From the NCBI RefSeq assembly GCF_016808095.1, contig NC_068976.1, positions 35,733,871-35,797,870 on the forward strand: a DNA stretch of 64,000 nt. The letters run 5' to 3'. This DNA is from Vigna angularis (lineage: Eukaryota > Streptophyta > Magnoliopsida > Fabales > Fabaceae). Both the position numbers and the translations under genes were made by a program. The notes under the pieces were generated by a model. That model searched no databases. It was not told the origin of the DNA and saw only the letters and a list, made by a program, of their open reading frames with translations. Positions 32,019 to 44,196 of the stretch are shown piece after piece; position 1 is the first letter of the stretch; each line of letters opens with the position of its first letter.

Positions 32019-35000
32019 TTAATAACGTCCACTGTTCTCTTTCTCCAGGGTTCCTTTTTGTTTCAGTGGACTTCTAGCTTCACTTACTTCAGACTCCTTG
32101 TTGAAAGATGATTCATCTGGCTTACTACTACCATTCACGTCCCCCAGTGGAAGACCACCACCATTTGATGATGCCTGTTTTCGCATAGCTCGTGGTATTC
32201 TCAAAGGTATATCTGTCTCAGTTACGTTTTTCTCAACCTTTGGGGCTGCAGGAACATTTTCAGGTCTAGAAGAGAGAACTTTTTGTGGTACATTCGTTGA
32301 TATGTTTGGTTCACTGATGCTATTGCTTTCTTTCTTGGGGACTTCAGCATTATCTGACTGCGTGGACGGTGGATCTGGAACAACAACTACTGTAGGCACT
32401 GTGGACTTTCGCCATTTCTTTCTTTGATTAGCCTTCTGGGCGTTTGATTTGGCCTGCAAAAAGAAACAGCTGGTCTTAGAATCCAGTAAAAGCATAAAAT
32501 AATAAAACAAGACTGAAGACTGATGATTTATGACTGACACGCACCAGTGTATTTCCAATATCAGAAAGGGGTTTTCTTGGCCCATGATTATCAGGGTGGG
32601 CATCAGCTGGCCCCTCAACCAGTGCACCCTGAAGCAACTCAGCACCTTGAGCAGCAAGAAGGCGATTTTTGTCTGCTTCCTCAATGCTGGAATCATTGCC
32701 ACTCCCTTCAACTTGTGCCTCACTTGAGATTGATGATCTGTTGGCACACTTGGATACTAGGCAACCACAAGAACTCCCACAAGTGCCACCCATAGCTCTG
32801 CATTTGCACTTGTTTGTCTTGCAAGATGAAGATTTACTACAAGAGCAGCACATATCTGATGCAGTTTCCCCAGATGCACCTCCATTTCCTTCTGTTGAAT
32901 TATCTTTCCCATCTTCTGAACTGATATTTGACGGATTGTTTTCTATGCTTACACTGCTTCTAGACTTTCTTTTCTTAAAGTGTAATTTTTTCACAGACTG
33001 TACCCATTCATCATCAGTGACATCTTCTGGAACATAATCATCTTCTGTATCTGATATTGATAAATCCATATCCTCTAGTAAAATTGTAGATCGCCGGTTT
33101 TCCTAAATGATGACAAAATGATCAATAATTATAGTACCATAAAAGAAGTTATTATTAGATAAAACCATAGCAGGCTTATTAGAGATCTAGCGATATGGAA
33201 ACACCTACCATCTTGCGCAAGTCATACTTATGCCCTCCGAGATTCATGTCATGATACCCCTCAGATTCAGAGTATCTCATCACACTCTGTCATAAGTTTA
33301 AATAAATGATAGGGTTAAACACAGGGCCAATATTTCTTCAATTTAACAAACTGCAGCTTAAAGTTGGAAAGGAGAAAAAAAAAGTTTCATTATTTCTCAA
33401 GCTTAATATACTAACCAGCAACTTCAACTGATGAATAAGTTCAGACTTCTGCATTTCCGATTGTCTAAGTGAACAGCTCAACCTTACTACTTTTTCTTTT
33501 AGATCTCTGATTTCCATGTCCTTCTCTCTGCAAATAACTTCTCTATCTCGCAATAAACACCTAAAATAGAAAAGCAAAGGAAAAAGTTCAGTCATATCAT
33601 GATAAAAGATAACTTACTACAGTCAGTTCTCAACAGATTAACAGATTGCATTTTAGCAGACCATAAATAATTTAACTTATAAATTTTATAGGCAACTTGA
33701 AAATTTAACTTGCAGACAAGCTCTACTACCTAGAGGAAGATGCCAAGTTGAACAAATGATTCATCAAATTCTTAGCTTCAGCCAGGGAACGGACTTGGTT
33801 CCAACGTCCCTTGCCGCTGAAAACCCGTTCCCGCTCTTCCGCCTCTGACAACTGAGATGCCATCGAAAGCAATGTTGTAGAAGAAGAATTTATCATTTTT
33901 TCAAGAGCAAATATCCTTGAATTTCTTGCACCCGGAGACATTGATACGACGCCATCACTAAAATTAACAGTCAAGCAAGAAGATGCTGTGAATTGTATGT
34001 TTCCAAAAACAAAAATTGTAAAATAAATTAATGCCTCAGGTATTTGCAAGGCTTTTTCACCTTGAATTGTTCATCTTCATCATATCCGCTTCTTCCTTTA
34101 ATCTAGCAATCTCGTTGGCCATTTTAGCCCTCCTGTAATGAATTGTTTGTGACATGATAATCAGTAAATTGGTTCAACTTTTCTCATCTTTTTAAATTCA
34201 AGCATATAGACAAAACATAGGTGAGCAAACTTTTCTTACAAATTGGAATAAATACAAATATGACTTCAACCAATATCTCTTTAGTCCATAGTTTAATTTA
34301 GAGCTGAGTGAAATTAACATAAAAAGGCAGATATAAAAGGCAGTTTGCCTTTTAGAAGTAAGTCTTCACCGTATTATTCAAACTTAAGCTCATTAGATTT
34401 AACTGGTATAACAACCTACTCAGTCTAAAGGTTTCAGATGAAAAATCAAAGCTGAAAATGTAGAACATACTCTTCCATTTGACGCTCATGTGCTGAACGT
34501 ACTTCATGCACTCGGACTGTGACTTCAAGCTCATGCTCAATTGCCTGCATCAAAGCCTTCAAATAGAAACAAATGTTAATAGTTAGCTAAATAAAACACC
34601 AAGACATTCTCCACCAAATAGCATGACGGAATTATGATGGTAAAAATAACTTATCCTAAATGGCCACCGTACACATATTAGAAAAAGGGTAGATTATTTA
34701 GTAAAATTGCTTGCAAAGAGAACAACAATTTCGTCATTGTGAATCACAAGCATAGTAATATAAGTACCTGAATTCCTGGACCATTCCCACCTACAGCACC
34801 TGTGTATAAAGAAAGAACTGCCAGTTATTAACAAGTTCACAAAATACAGAAACAGCTGTGTGGGACAGTAAATCTCTTAAGTCATACTTTCACGTGAAGT
34901 CTTTCGAGATTCCAAGAGTTCTTTTAGCCTTTTTGTAGCCAAGGACGCTTCTTCTGTCTTCCTTTGTAATACCTGTAATGGAACTCATGAGTAATGGGAA

Positions 35001-38000
35001 TAACCAGTACAACGAGAACACGTTATTTGAAAATCTTTTTACCATCTTTTGCCTCTGATTCAATGCTAACAGCTTATGCATCTCGTATTCGTTCCTCCTT
35101 CCTTCTTTTTTAAGCTGAAAATGGCAAAACAGTGTATTAGAAGATTCACTAATAACTGATTACTTTCAAATTAGACAAAAGCTGTCATTCCTTATAAGCA
35201 GAAGGTCGCAAATAACCTATATACCTCTAACAATATAAACGGAGACAACAGTGTAGTATTATTATCGAACGGAAAAACGAATACCAAAAGTATATTTTTC
35301 CCTCCATTCAATTACAGAAGAATGGAGTAATAAAAGGATTATTAGTTGCTAAAAGAGTCGTAGAAAATTATGCTGTGATGAAATTACCTGGAGAACTTCT
35401 TTCTCACGTGAAGCTTTCCATAACCTAAATTGTTCTGATTCCTGCTTAATCTTATGTTGCAATTGAACCTGAAGAAAATAAAGATTCGGTAATGACTCTA
35501 AATGAAAAGAAAAAACAAAGCACAAATTTCTGCTACAAACTGAGTACAAAGTCCCCTTAGATGGTCATCGTACCTTATGAGATTTAATTTTGTGAATCTC
35601 ATCCTGCAGTCGTTTAGCTGCCTCATCACTCTTCTGTTTTTGTCTCAACAGTTGAGCCTGAGCTTCTTGTTTCTTCTTCAGCACAGAGACCTGGAAAAAC
35701 AAACAATCAGTTCACCACCCGGAGTGGCCATTCAGAGTTAAGACATTCCAAATAATTGAGCACCTGTGCTTCAAGAGCATTTAACTTTTGGAGATATTCC
35801 TCCTTTAACTTTTGAGCTCCGTCATCAGAAGTAGATGAAATATTTGCAAGATTGCACCTAAGTTCCTCAATTTCTTTCTACAAAGAATACAAACGTTGTT
35901 AAAAAAACAATCATTTAAACGCAATATAATTCCAGGTAGCGGAGATCAAATACCTGCAAAAATTTCTTTTCTTGTTCTAACTCAAGAACTTTCTTTTCAT
36001 AATGATGCTTAAGAACTGAAGTATCAGCATTACTAAACATCTTCATTTCAGCCTTCAACATAAAAAAAATATAAAACAATAAGCATAAAAAACATCTAAA
36101 ATCAATATTAACATGTAATAAAATGCATATATCCAATATTTTGCAACTTTGTCAAATTTGAAAGGCTATAAATATTTTCAAAACAAAATATTCAATCTCT
36201 CCATGAAACTTTTACCTCCTTTTGTTCAAGTTTCTTATCCAATTCTTTGAGCTCCCTATCCAACTTTTCTTGAAGAGAAGAGTGTTCTATTTCCTTTGCA
36301 TGATCTTCCATATCATCTGCAAACAGGTTGCACAAAGTTAAAAAAATTATCTATTGTTACTTAGGAATAAATATCAATCCACAGTGAGAGCAAAAATGCA
36401 TATAAAAAGATTGGGTATCAAGAAGTCTAAATGTGGTTGCAAAGTCTGGCTTTGAGAAATCAGTTGTCAGTACCTCATATATTTCATGTACATATCTCAA
36501 GCATAATGAATTTGTTATGAAAGAATATTATCAATTACACCAGTGTCATGGATTAACAAAAAATGTAAAAGATACACTATGATAATACATAAAAACTTCC
36601 AAAGCTCTACCTGCTATGTCAACTGATTTGGCTTCACAATCAGAAGAGTACTCATTACCACATGCAAATAAAACATTCTTTGACCCGAATCCACTATCAT
36701 CTGTGTTTACCCAGTCATCAAAATGTCTAGATTTTGCTTTCGAATTTTTCAAACGCTGCAATTCACCTTCCAGATCTTGTATCTTTGACACATAAGATTT
36801 CACCAGGTCATAATCCTAGAATGAGATCAGACCACGAGTCAGTTGTGGATTGATTCATCAGAAAATTGTAATTATGCACTAGCAATGACTTGATGAGTTC
36901 AAACCTCGTGTGAATTTGATTCAATTTCATCCCAAGATTTACCATTTCTAATTGATTCTATTTTCATGACCAGTCGGTCTTTTTCAACCTAAATTCAACA
37001 TATCGGGTTAGACGGAGCAACTTGATCGCAAATAACACAGAAGTGAAACTGGAAGCAACTGACAACATCTATCTTTTGACAAAACACCTAAGATTCTATT
37101 AGAGTTGAGGACATAAAAGGATGGAGAAAGACCTGAGCATCACATGCACGTTGTGCTAAACTCTCACAAGTAACTCGTCGATCTTGAAGCTCCCGCTGTA
37201 ATTCTGCATTGCTTGCTTCAAGTAAGGATATTTTGTGTTTGAGAATCTAAGGGAGTAAAGAACAAGACATTAGAAACCTACACTCGGCAAAAGGAAGGAT
37301 CAACTTCAGAAACTTCCTAAAATTATGATGTACCTGAAGTTCATCAAATGCCCCTCCAGTATCACCTTTGTACAGTAGAAGCTCAGATTGAAGTTGCTCA
37401 ATCTGACTTCGCATTCTCTGCATCTGAGCTCCCACTGGATCACGATTAATCTAAAAGAAGAAAATTTAAAATCATCAAACGTCTGAGCTACCACATGAAC
37501 GATTGTCATTGTCACTCACAATTTAATTTAAGACAGGGACAAAATGAAACAAAACATTGAGAACACTTACGACTGCCTTGTTCTGAATGTTGCGAGCACG
37601 GTTTGCATACTTCAGAGTGTTCAATGTCTCTTCAGCATTGGTGTCAGCAGGACTAACACATGCTGCAGCATTCCCAAACAAATTCGATGATTCATATGAT
37701 AATAAATGAAAGTATAAAATTTTCGAAATCCACCAAGTATTGTACCTATCATAACAGTTTTGCTGTTTCCTCCAAGAGAATCCTGCGTATCATTAGCCAA
37801 ATTCCTTGTCAGGATGATACATGAATCCATAATATAGAAATCACATAAGTATGCACTACAACTAAAATCTAGTATTACATTTTCAGTAATAATGACTTTT
37901 GAAAACGACTTTCAAGACTGGAGTCACAATACTTCCGAAGAAAATAAAAGGCACACTTCCTTTCCCAACAATACTTTTAAATAATGAGCATAGAAGTCAT

Positions 38001-39685
38001 CACTCCATCTGTCATGGAATGAGATGTAGAAATAGAAAGAACCATACATATTATAGGCAGAGCTGTTCAAAATAAGTATACTAGACGTAATGCTTTAACA
38101 AACACTGCAAACCTGTAGTAGTCTTGTTAGTTTACTATCGCGATATGGCACATGGCCACCTTCTTTTCGCTTTCTTTCATCTCCCAGTGCACTTATTACA
38201 TTCCCAAGAGCTAATAAACCCTTGTTGATATGAATGCCTTGACAATGGAAAAACTAAATGATCATTAAATAGCTTAAAATTGCATTTATAAAACTTAGCG
38301 AGTAGCAGAAATGCATTGTAACATTTTAAAAGTTATACTGGGATGGGCGAAATATATGAAATACTCTATATTTGTATAATAATGCTATCCCTAATTTTAA
38401 CAATATGTCTTACACGTACAACAGATTACCTTCTTTCAAACGCATGCCATCGGCACCAGTTCTTTTTGCACGTTCAGAACCAGCAAGGTCTACCAAATGT
38501 AGTTTTGCACACAAGACATCATCACCACTCTTTTGCTCCATAGTGATTGTGAATATAGCATGTGATCGACTATACAAATAGCATAAATCACAGTCATCAT
38601 ACTTTAATAAAGCAAGGTTCTACTTCAGTAGAGAGGAGATATGTAAATTTTGATATGCTGTATATTAGAGTAGATTTTATCAATACAAATAAAATATATA
38701 AAGTTACTCCTAAACAACATTGACCCCCAGTGGCAATTTACCTTGACTGACTGTTCATGTTTGTACTCCCAGTGGCACGTGCCAGAGAACCACGAGAAAG
38801 ATAAGATGACATTTCTTCTTTAGTCTTTACTTCAGCCTCAGTAACACCAGCCAATGTTATTCCCCCATTCACTGTTTCCCTAATCTGAATGGGAACTCTG
38901 CTGGGCGCAGCAGACTTCGCAGTAGAAACCACATCCCCTCTAGATTGATTGGGATCAAGTAAATCAAATACCTCTTCCTTGAATATCTGTAATCAAGATA
39001 TACAAATTTACACTTCTATGTTCAAAGCCTGACCTCAATTACAGAAAAAAAATTCATCAGCATTATTCATTACCTCGATAAACGATACCCTGATTAAAAA
39101 CTCCGATGATTCCTTCATAGTCTGAACCCTCTTGAATATTGTCTCCATCACCTTGGGTATAATACCACCGGCATTTTCTTCTCCGGTGTAATTGGTGCCC
39201 ATGGTGTATGTCTTCCCAGATCCGGTCTGAGAATAAAAAAACAGTTAAAACAAACTAGATATAACAACAAAAAAAGTTTCTCAAATAAAAAGTATCGAAT
39301 TACCAAAGTCAAAACCATATGCAAAACGTATACCTGCCCATAAGCAAGAACGGTTGCGTTGTAGCCGTGAAAAAGTGCATCTACAAGTGGAGCTACACAA
39401 TCATTGTATATTGTAGCCGACGGAGATCCCGAACTACCATAGACATGGTCATAAGTGAAAGCATGTGACCCAATTTGCACCTACACAGCATCCAACAACA
39501 ACAATTACACATTAAATTCATACATACCTACAAATTTCAACAGATTCAATGGACAACACTTCTACCTGAGGTTCACCAGGAACAACGGTGATACAATCTG
39601 TACACCCGAGCATAAGCTCCGACGTAATCAGAGGCCGGACGTTGACGGCAACACGTACGCACTGCGGCGCATCGTGGTTTTCCAT
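32019..39685 (-). CDS. Kinesin-like protein, KIN-4 family (KIN-4C-like), 27 exons
   Basis: Microtubule motor with an N-terminal motor domain. I spliced it by GT-AG borders and phase: 39566-39685, 39334-39480, 39074-39226, 38742-38986, 38430-38569, 38113-38237, 37746-37782, 37571-37662, 37334-37450, 37133-37246, 36905-36988, 36611-36815, 36216-36316, 35954-36052, 35764-35877, 35574-35690, 35388-35468, 35043-35114, 34888-34972, 34768-34799, 34471-34556, 34061-34132, 33730-33957, 33416-33560, 33209-33286, 32545-33102, 32019-32453. The sum is 3882 nt, 1293 aa, frame kept throughout. Motifs: P-loop TGSGKT (90-95), switch I SSRSH (221-225), switch II DLAGSE (249-254), long coiled coils (about 380-960), and a Cys-rich cluster (about 1048-1082, [17 protein letters not shown]) like that of KIF4-type chromokinesins. 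The tail is basic and Ser-rich. The KIN-4 call is firm; the 4C subtype is inferred from the Cys-rich tail and length. The gene appears intact and is the only host gene recognised. Confidence 0.95.
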
Positions 39686-39932
39686 CTCTAACCAATTCGA
39701 ATAATCCTCGAGATTTACCTGATGCGAAGGAGAGCAACGAAAGAGAAAGAAGAGCGTGAGAAAGAAATGAAGGAAGAGTGTGAGACGAAGAACAAAGTGT
39801 TCTAATTTTGAACAGAGAAAAGAGGGTAATGGCTGCGAATTTGAATGTGGATGTATTGGGTTAGACTAAAACGGATTTGAGAAAACGGCGCTTAGGTCCG
39901 AATTCAAACTAGAACCTTAGTCACGCGTGGGT

Positions 39933-39938
39933 CACGTG
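39933..39938. promoter_or_regulatory. G-box CACGTG upstream of the kinesin gene
   Basis: CACGTG in the context GGGTCACGTGCCACG, about 250 bp upstream of the kinesin ATG. G-boxes bind bZIP and bHLH factors. Motif only; use is unproven. Confidence 0.45.
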
Positions 39939-39960
39939 CCACGATGAATGTTAATGAAAC

Positions 39961-39971
39961 TCCAACGGTCA
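39961..39971 (+). promoter_or_regulatory. Mitosis-specific activator (MSA) element upstream of the kinesin gene
   Basis: TCCAACGGTCA matches the MSA consensus YCYAACGGYYA at every position. It lies about 280 bp upstream of the kinesin start, on the strand opposite the gene. MSA elements bind three-repeat MYB factors and drive G2/M-phase expression of B-type cyclins and several kinesins. A single copy is seen, so the inference of cell-cycle control is moderate. Confidence 0.55.
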
Positions 39972-40376
39972 AAATATTAAGCAAACATAGAAACCCCACA
40001 CAAAAATGGATAATTATTTAAAGCATACTCCATCAATGCCTTTCGCTCCATATGCAAACTAAATATGCCACACTGTTGTTTGTTTTTTACTTTACAATAA
40101 ATTTATTTAAAATTATCTTCGATTATAATAATTTATGATTTCGGTTTCAACTATAATGGACTGTTCTTTTTAATTTTTTATTCCTTAAAAACATATTTAT
40201 TTGAAGACAATTTTATTTCTAGTACTATTGGATGTCGACAGTTTATTTACTAAAATCAAAGAAAATTTACTATAGTTTACAGTTTATTCGAAAACTTGAT
40301 TTGGCATTATATAACAAATAAATATTAATGTGATTGCAATTTTCATGAATATGATTCACTAGAATTTAATTTTAAA

Positions 40377-40744
40377 ATAGATTTAATACCTATTTTGGTC
40401 CATCGGTTTGCAGGGTGTGTTCAAAGTTGTCCTCTTCTTTTCAAAAGTCACTAACTTCCTATATTTTGCAAAAAGTAGTTCACGTTAGTCCTTTTTACTT
40501 ACGATGTTAAAAAAGCTATTGGCAGACTTTCTCCCTTGACGAAAAGTGAATGACTTGTACACTTATTGATAACGTGGCACAGTGAGGTCATTTGAGATGT
40601 TAATTTTGAGAATAAAAGTAAATGATGTGAAAATGCTATGACAGAAAGTTAAAATCAATTTAGGGTAAAATCAATTGGTAAATTAGTGCGATTTGGGGTT
40701 CAACAATCTACTCAAATTGGTGTTCTAATTGGGTTTGATACGCT
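40377..40744. other. Possible one-sided MULE-like TIR remnant
   Basis: TTTAATACCTATTTTGGTCC at the left, followed by AGTCACTAAC- and AGTCCTTTTTAC-type words, resembles the long TIR style seen in the MULE at 27232. No matching inverted end or TSD was found nearby. Confidence 0.3.
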
Positions 40745-41653
40745 GTCGTTGAATCTATCAAATTAATACTACTTTTCAAGGCAACTTCAGTATTGTCAAG
40801 TAGTATTCAAGAAAGTATATAGGGTTAAAGTAACCTTGAGTCGTCTCCCAACGAATACGGAATTGTTTTTCAATATTTGAATCTTATGAATGCTATGCAA
40901 TGCTCAAGAATAAAAGTGAGAAACTATGCTAATGAAGTTAATGTTTGGAGAATGTTTATGAACAAATAGGAAACTTAGAAACAAATATGATGAAATATGC
41001 TAATTACATTGCTTTTCCAAAATAGATTCATCATCGGTTATCCACAGATAATTGTTCAATTGATTATTGTTCAAGTTTCGAATTAATTAAAGTACATTCT
41101 TAATTAGTTTGAGGGCTATCATGCAGTTAACCAAAGTAGATTCTCAATCAAATGCAAGACCTTTCTAGATTATTCACAATGAATTCAACAAAAGTACATT
41201 CTCAATCAAATCCTATTGTGTTTAATCATGTCTATTCTTAAATCTCCTAACTAAATTCAAAGCTAATTAATCAAAGTAAATTCTCAATTAATTATAGTTG
41301 AAATTATTAGCACCAATCAAAGTACATTCTCAAGTGATAGCAAAAACTCATTTAATTATATGAAAGTTCCTAAATTCAATCAAAGTAGATTCTCAATCAA
41401 ACCTAAAAACCTTTGACCTCATATGATTAATATGCATGTAGATTCAAACACGTTATAATGAAAAAATCATTGCTTTTAATATGATTGAGAGATGAAAGAC
41501 AGAAAAAGAGAAACTCAAATCAATAATCAAAAGAAACAATTGCATTAATTCAACTTAACCTTAGAACCAAAATAAAATTATAATGGTGCAGAAGAATGAA
41601 TGAAGATGAGTGATGTTTTGATGTGTTTAAGTGGAAGAAGGTAAGTGTGGAGG
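40745..41653 (-). mobile_element. Fragment of a Tat/Athila-type LTR with a dispersed 20-bp motif
   Basis: The minus strand has TATTCGTTGGGAGACGACTC, a word style found in U5 regions of Tat/Athila-type LTRs. Between 41088 and 41401 a motif near CAAAGTAGATTCTCAATCAA occurs six times at irregular spacing. The region ends at the D insertion (TSD TCTCT) and should continue to the right of D at 52848. No coding capacity or second terminus seen. Confidence 0.4.
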
Positions 41654-41658
41654 TCTCT
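41654..41658. repeat. Target-site duplication TCTCT, left of element D
   Basis: TCTCT before the TGATGACAAATTT terminus, repeated at 52843-52847 after TGTTATCA. This ties the two ends, 11.2 kb apart, to one insertion despite later rearrangement of the left LTR. Confidence 0.9.
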
Positions 41659-42198
41659 TGATGACAAATTTATGAACACCGAAAAACGGCGCCAAAAACT
41701 TGTTTAACTTTCGGCAAGTGTGACCGAATCGTATCAAGTAATAAACTCGGTAAGACCAAGTATCGTTCTCCCAAAGGACTCACGGCCTAGTTAGTTATAT
41801 GATTTGTTGATTATTTAAGACTTGTGAATAAATTCTTGAGGTTTCAAATGCAAAAGACAATAATTAAATATGTATGCATGAGTTTGATCAATGGAAAAGA
41901 GGAAAACAAACACGAAATGAATTATATGGATGAGTATGTTGTTGGGGTAATCAATTTCATCTTATCCACTCAAATATATTTTAGGAATTCATCATTCTTT
42001 TCATCAATGTTAATGTCACTCTCTAAATCACCTTGCAAGAAAGCCTATCCTTAATTTACGAGTTCATACAATTCCTAGCATCCCTAATAATTAATTATGA
42101 AGCACAGAAGCTTAAAGGCAACCAACCTCATATCCCTATGTCTAGGCAATATTACTTTTGGGAGAATTTCCCCGGATTTAGATTTTACCGTATGTGCC
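41659..42198 (-). repeat. Element D 3' LTR, first segment
   Basis: Colinear with 51535-52077 of the intact LTR. It is broken at GTATGTGCC by the solo LTR insertion and resumes for 35 bp at 43525. Near its start it contains GGCGCCAAAAACTTG, which repeats the PBS-proximal sequence inside the LTR (see findings). Confidence 0.88.
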
Positions 42199-43524
42199 TG
42201 ATAACAGTTGAAAAACTGTTATTTTCATGCTTAAAATTGATACTAAAAGCAACCTTTAGACTTAGAAACTAGCTTGAAATCATGCATTTTATCTATATTT
42301 TCATAAATATGAGAGCTGGACAGGTTTATGCTTGATTTGAGTGTTTTTGTGCAGGTTTTAAGGTGAATTTAGTGAAAGAAGTGAAGAAGAAGAGAGATGG
42401 AATCATGAAAGGAAGCAAAGAGTGCAAAAAGAGAAGTCGAAGGCACCGCTCAGCGGCAATTTACCGCTGAGCGGCACTCAAGGAGTCACGTTGGTACCGC
42501 TGAGGGGCAAAATGGCCGCTGAGGGGAAGAAAGAAGACGCGCAACCACCGCTGAGCGGTATTTACCGCTGAGCGGCACTTTTTGGGCTTGGGCTTTTGTA
42601 ATCTTTTGTAACTCTAGATTAGTATATAAGGGCTTGCACGTCCTAGGGTTAAACATCTTTGGCAGAACGAAGGCAAACACTCTCTCTTCCACCCCTTTGA
42701 AGGAGGATCTTGGATGCTCAGGCTACCTCTTCACCTTTTCAGGGTTTATTCTTTCATACTTTCATTGTAATTCATCTAGGTTCACCATGAATATGGTGAA
42801 CTAAACCTTGTATGTTTGTTGGGGAATCAATGTAATCTCTTGAAGCTCTCATATATGGAATTTATGCTTGCATCTTTAAATTAAGACTTATGCTTTCTTT
42901 CATCATTAGTTAGGGTTTTTCCTCTTTGCTTAATGCTTGCATTGTTTAACTCATTCTAATGCATGATTATTGGTTTTGTCGATACGGACACGTACGGGGA
43001 AGTCTAGATCCGGGGAATTTCTCCCAATATTATACTGACAATATTATATTGGTTGTCGTTAAGCTCCTGCGTTTATGAACTAATCATTAGGAATGCTAGG
43101 AATTGTATGAACTATTTGATTAGGGAGAAGCCATCTAGAATGGTACTTTAGAGAGTGGCATTAACAATGATGATTTGAATGTTGAATTCCTAAAATGTAT
43201 GAGAGTGGATGAGATGAAATTGACCCCCAACAACATATTCATTCATATATTTCATTGAAAGTGTTTATCTTTTGTCTTTGCCATTGATCAAACTCCATGC
43301 ATACATGTTTAGTTTTTCGTCTTGCATAATATAATCCAATTATTTCGTCCTTAAGTCTTAGCTAATCAACAAACCACACAACTAAACTAGGCCGTGAGTC
43401 CTTTGGGAAGAACGATACTTGGTCTTACCAAGTTTATTACTTGAACGATTCGGTCATACTTGCCGATTGTGAAACAAGTTTGTGACATCATATTTTGGTG
43501 CTTACAAATTTGTCCATCAGTGCC
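42194..43524 (+). mobile_element. B-family solo LTR with TSD GTGCC, opposite orientation
   Basis: The body is 42199-43519 (1321 bp), the reverse complement of the B LTR, from TGATAACAGTTG to TTTGTCCATCA. Perfect 5-bp duplications GTGCC flank it (42194-42198 and 43520-43524). No internal sequence remains, so a full insertion was removed by LTR-LTR recombination. It keeps the LTR TATA box (42623-42630) pointing right and several CCGCTGAGCGG palindromes. It proves that B-type elements transposed independently of the left block. Confidence 0.95.
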
Positions 43525-43559
43525 CAAATCAGTAAAATCAATAATCATGACATCGAATG

Positions 43560-44133
43560 TGATGCATCAAGGAGGATGCATAGGAGCAGATCAGTGAGAC
43601 TGGAGGAAGCAACCAGCTCTGCTGCAACTGAAGAATCAATGGAACAATCAAGAAAAGCTTGGTGCAGTGCTGGATCAGTTGTAGCCGAGAAGGCTCTCTG
43701 TTTTGGCTGGACTGAGTGGAATGTATGCAGCGGATTGAAATGATTATGGTGAGGTGAAATGGAAGTTTGCTTGAGGGAATGGTAGACTATCTCAGGCGGC
43801 TTCCACAATGGAAGAAGATAGCAATGGAAAAGCAAGCAAGTAGAGATGACTTTCGGATGAGAGAAAATTGCAAAGTGCAGAATTCATCTTCTATATATTT
43901 CCAAAAGTGAAATACATGCTTAGCCCAGGAGATTATATAGCTAAATCTCAAGTCCATGCAATGCTTATGCATGTGAGGTAAGTAGATCCATAAAATACAG
44001 ATCAAATGCCACCTCACCCACATGTGCAAAGTGTGATGGATTTCTAGAAGCCATATTATTCACGTGGCTTATTACATAGGCGCATAAGGGAAATTAAAAT
44101 AAGCTAATACTACCCCTTAGGCTACTATGCACA
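43560..44133 (-). repeat. 3' LTR of a second gypsy element (H) inserted in the D LTR
   Basis: On the minus strand the repeat begins TGTGCATAGTAGCC directly after a run of seven G (PPT, 44134-44140) and ends TGATGCATCA at 43560. D LTR sequence stops exactly there (CATCGAATG). GAATG (43555-43559) would be the left TSD; the right copy is lost. No second copy of this LTR is in the window, so the ends rest on PPT position and the D junction. Confidence 0.7.
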
Positions 44134-44196
44134 CCCCCCCATGTGCCAAAGTCCACTTTTACCCTTCTCCATGTTTTGGCATCTTAAAAGCATCTT

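Larger units (their letters stand above)
39686..40376. other. Kinesin 5' UTR and promoter region
   Basis: Purine-rich sequence (GAAAGAGAAAGAAGAG, about 39735-39785) just upstream of the ATG probably belongs to the 5' UTR. Beyond it lie the G-box and MSA element, then AT-rich sequence with no further recognised site. No clear TATA box at a convincing position. Confidence 0.5.

Noticed and set aside
32098..33037. Plus-strand frames overlapping the kinesin 3' exons (32098-32427, 32669-33037)
   Set aside because: Antisense shadows of real exons; splice borders and protein motifs support the minus strand.
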